This document shows, piece after piece, positions 13,604-15,489 of a DNA stretch of 15,489 bases (position 1 is the stretch's first letter; each line of letters opens with the position of its first letter). Both the position numbers and the translations under genes were made by a program. The DNA is from Treponema sp. UBA4319. Its GTDB lineage: Bacteria; Spirochaetota; Spirochaetia; Treponematales; Treponemataceae. The notes beneath the pieces are model-generated. The model saw only the letters and a program-made list of their open reading frames with translations. It was not told where the DNA came from and ran no database searches. Where the stretch lies: positions 1-15,489 of the forward strand of contig DGUD01000118.1 in NCBI GenBank assembly GCA_002393865.1. The letters run 5' to 3'.

Positions 13604-13609
13604 AAGGAG
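13604..13609 (+). promoter_or_regulatory. Shine-Dalgarno that fixes the dnaN start
   Basis: AAGGAG ends 2 bases before an ATG at 13612 and 8 bases before the in-frame ATG at 13618. The 8-base spacing favours 13618, and the protein then starts MKFTFDRD, as sliding clamps usually do. Confidence 0.75.
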
Positions 13610-13617
13610 ACATGCAT

Positions 13618-14742
13618 ATGAAATTCACCTTTGACCGTGATGCGATGATTACGGAGATAGCTATAGCTCAGGAAATTATATCCACCAAGAATGCGGGCTC
13701 CATTCTCTCAAATGTTTCCCTCACCGCCCAGAACAACTCGCTTCTGATAAAAGCGACCGACGTGAAGGTGAATTTTGAGACCCAGGTACCCGTGCAGGTT
13801 GAGAGGGAAGGCTCCACGACCATCTATTGTGACAAATTCATGGGCATACTCACGTCGCTCCCGGAAGGAGAGATAGAATTTGATCAGCCGCTGGAGAACG
13901 GAGAGGATCAGTCTATAACGGTCATCATAAAACCCGTGGCAAAAAAGATAAAATTCCAGATGAAGAGCATGTCCCAGGAGAAGTTCCCGGAGCTGATGAC
14001 ATCCAACGACGCGCCGTATTTTGAGGTTCCGTCAAAAGATTTGAAGAGCATGATAGGCGAGACGGTCTTTGCCGTGAGCGAGGACGAGACGCGCTATTTC
14101 ATGAACGGCGTCTACTTTGAGAAAAAGGAAGACAACCTGAACCTTGTGGCCACCGACGGACGGCGCCTGAGCTTTGCATCCAAAGGAATCCTTGCGGGAG
14201 TGGCTGATCTGAGCCCTTCTATCGTGCATCCTAAAATTCTAAATATCATCTTAAAACATGCGCCAGAAGAAGGCAATATCTTTGTAGCCGTTGTCGATAA
14301 AATGATTTTCTTCAAGTTCGGCAACTACAAATTCGGTTCCGTCCTGCTGGAGGGGCAGTTCCCGAATTATGTGCGGGTCATCCCCGAAAAGCAGGAGCAC
14401 CAGTTCCAGGTGGCAAAGGGAGACCTTGTGAGCGCCCTGAAACGCGTTGCGCTTATGGTTGACAAAAAGGCCGGCCGCCTGTATTTCAACATAGAGCCGG
14501 GAGTGCTCAGGATAACTTCACAGCAGTCCGACATGGGCAGCGCGGACGAGGAGATCCCCTGCGAGTACGCGGGGGATGCCACCGTCATCGCGTTCAATTA
14601 CCGCTACATAGAGGAGCCGCTGCGCGTCATAAAGAGCGAGCGTATCGCATTTGAGTTTACCGGCGACATGAAGGCCGTCACCATGAGGCCTGAACCGGCG
14701 GCGGACTATTTCCATATCATCATGCCTATGCAGAAAGAATAG
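13618..14742 (+). CDS. dnaN: DNA polymerase III sliding clamp (beta subunit)
   Basis: DnaN forms a ring dimer round DNA that tethers polymerase III and recruits repair proteins. The 374-residue protein has the usual length and the three repeated clamp domains (about 1-120, 125-250 and 252-374). Typical stretches are MKFTFDRD at the start, LVATDGRRLSFAS at the end of the second domain's first half (about 155-167), and LEGQFPNY (about 243-250). It ends with a C-terminal strand containing MPM. The start at 13618 is preferred over 13612 on ribosome-binding-site spacing. recF begins two bases after the stop, so the two are one transcript and probably translationally coupled. The base composition of the coding strand looks more G-rich than that of argA and pheT in the stretches I counted. 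Identity is firm. Confidence 0.97.
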   Translation: MKFTFDRDAMITEIAIAQEIISTKNAGSILSNVSLTAQNNSLLIKATDVKVNFETQVPVQVEREGSTTIYCDKFMGILTSLPEGEIEFDQPLENGEDQSITVIIKPVAKKIKFQMKSMSQEKFPELMTSNDAPYFEVPSKDLKSMIGETVFAVSEDETRYFMNGVYFEKKEDNLNLVATDGRRLSFASKGILAGVADLSPSIVHPKILNIILKHAPEEGNIFVAVVDKMIFFKFGNYKFGSVLLEGQFPNYVRVIPEKQEHQFQVAKGDLVSALKRVALMVDKKAGRLYFNIEPGVLRITSQQSDMGSADEEIPCEYAGDATVIAFNYRYIEEPLRVIKSERIAFEFTGDMKAVTMRPEPAADYFHIIMPMQKE

Positions 14743-14744
14743 CG

Positions 14745-15489
14745 GTGCCTTTTCTTTCCGTCTCTCCGGTACATTTCCGCAACCTCCAGGACAGGACAAT
14801 CGACGTATTGGCCAGGGAGGTTTTTTTTACCGGGGAGAACGGGCAGGGCAAAAGCAATATGCTCGAAACCCTGTATTATTCGGCATACGGCTCTTCTTTC
14901 AGAACCCGCAGCGATGCCGAAATCATCCGGAAAGGCGAAAAGGACATGAGCCTGCGCACTTTGTTCCGGGAAGAATCCGGCACCTCCCGCACGACATCCA
15001 TACTATTGGCGGGAGGGGCAAAAAAAATCGAGAAGGACGGCAAGATAATACACGACCGCAAGGAGCTGGTGAACACGATGCCATGTGTGCTGTACAGCCA
15101 TGATGACCTTGATTTTGCCGTGGGGGCGCCGGAGAGGCGCCGCTTTTTTATAGACCAGTCGCTGACTATGTACGACGTGCTGTATGTGGATGTCATGAGG
15201 CGCTACAAGCGCATACTGAAAAGCCGCAATGTGTGCCTGAAGGAGCAGAACTATTCCCTGCTGGATACCTATGACATACAGCTTGTGCAGAACGGTCTGG
15301 AGATACAGAAAAAACGCAAGAATGCGGTCTTTCAGTTCAACCAGATTTTCGGGAAGCTCTATGAGGAAATCTGCGGAATCCGCGGTATTTCCATACGCTA
15401 CAGCCCCTCATGGAAAAAGAATTCTACCGAATCCGCCGAGGAGGGAGTCTTTGCCGACGTGAACATCCCTTCGATGGACGATGTGCTGT
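14745..15489 (+). CDS. recF: DNA replication and repair protein RecF (N-terminal part, cut by window edge)
   Basis: RecF is an SMC/ABC-type ATPase that helps RecO and RecR load RecA at single-strand gaps. 248 codons are visible, without a stop. The frame begins at GTG 14745, two bases after the dnaN stop, giving PFLSVSPVHFRNL, the usual RecF opening around FRNL. Walker A is GENGQGKS (30-37). The stretch CVLYSHDDLDFAVGAPERRR, followed by FFIDQSL, is characteristic of RecF. The Walker B and signature motifs lie beyond the window. No good Shine-Dalgarno is seen, so translation probably depends on ribosomes finishing dnaN. GTG is the best start since no ATG lies before the conserved FRNL. Identity is firm; the start is likely. 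Confidence 0.93.
   Translation, partial: MPFLSVSPVHFRNLQDRTIDVLAREVFFTGENGQGKSNMLETLYYSAYGSSFRTRSDAEIIRKGEKDMSLRTLFREESGTSRTTSILLAGGAKKIEKDGKIIHDRKELVNTMPCVLYSHDDLDFAVGAPERRRFFIDQSLTMYDVLYVDVMRRYKRILKSRNVCLKEQNYSLLDTYDIQLVQNGLEIQKKRKNAVFQFNQIFGKLYEEICGIRGISIRYSPSWKKNSTESAEEGVFADVNIPSMDDVL

Overview
The window is the chromosomal replication-origin neighbourhood of a spirochaete, most likely a Treponema or a close relative. Evidence for this: an archaeal-type phenylalanyl-tRNA synthetase beta subunit, a pattern known from spirochaetes; the dnaA-dnaN-recF order; DNA gyrase genes next to dnaA; and moderate GC. The genus call is inference, because no rRNA or marker comparison was possible.

Layout. 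A minus-strand membrane AAA+ ATPase resembling FtsH without its protease domain (57-1217) is divergent from pheT (1407-3740). pheT carries a C-terminal EMAPII/Trbp111-type tRNA-binding domain. Then come queH (3847-4515, queuosine synthesis) and argA (4598-5983, first step of arginine synthesis), both on the plus strand. A gene-free stretch of about 1.3 kb follows (5984-7291). Next are gyrA (7292-9748) and gyrB (9817-11784), both on the minus strand and probably one operon. Divergent from gyrB run dnaA (11911-13350), dnaN (13618-14742) and the start of recF (14745 to the window edge).

The gene-free stretch is the most interesting part. It holds four copies of a parS-like 16-mer about 300 bp apart, with a fifth parS-like site inside argA. 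It also holds two pairs of TTTTCCACA-type DnaA boxes in 11-bp phase around a perfect 14-bp inverted repeat. On the minus strand, a candidate small RNA of about 113 nt (7043-7155) has an A/T-tract upstream element, near-consensus promoter boxes, three predicted hairpins and a textbook terminator. I do not recognise its family.

A second origin-like element lies between dnaA and dnaN: a weak DnaA box, a short GC-rich block, and six consecutive YTA trinucleotides that match the DnaA-trio pattern, followed by AT-rich DNA. The two elements suggest a bipartite oriC. The divergence of gyrB and dnaA at about 11.8 kb places the strand switch nearer the dnaA side. DnaA would open the origin, the DnaN clamp would load, RecF would serve gap repair, gyrase would relieve supercoils, and ParB (not encoded here) would bind the parS cluster.
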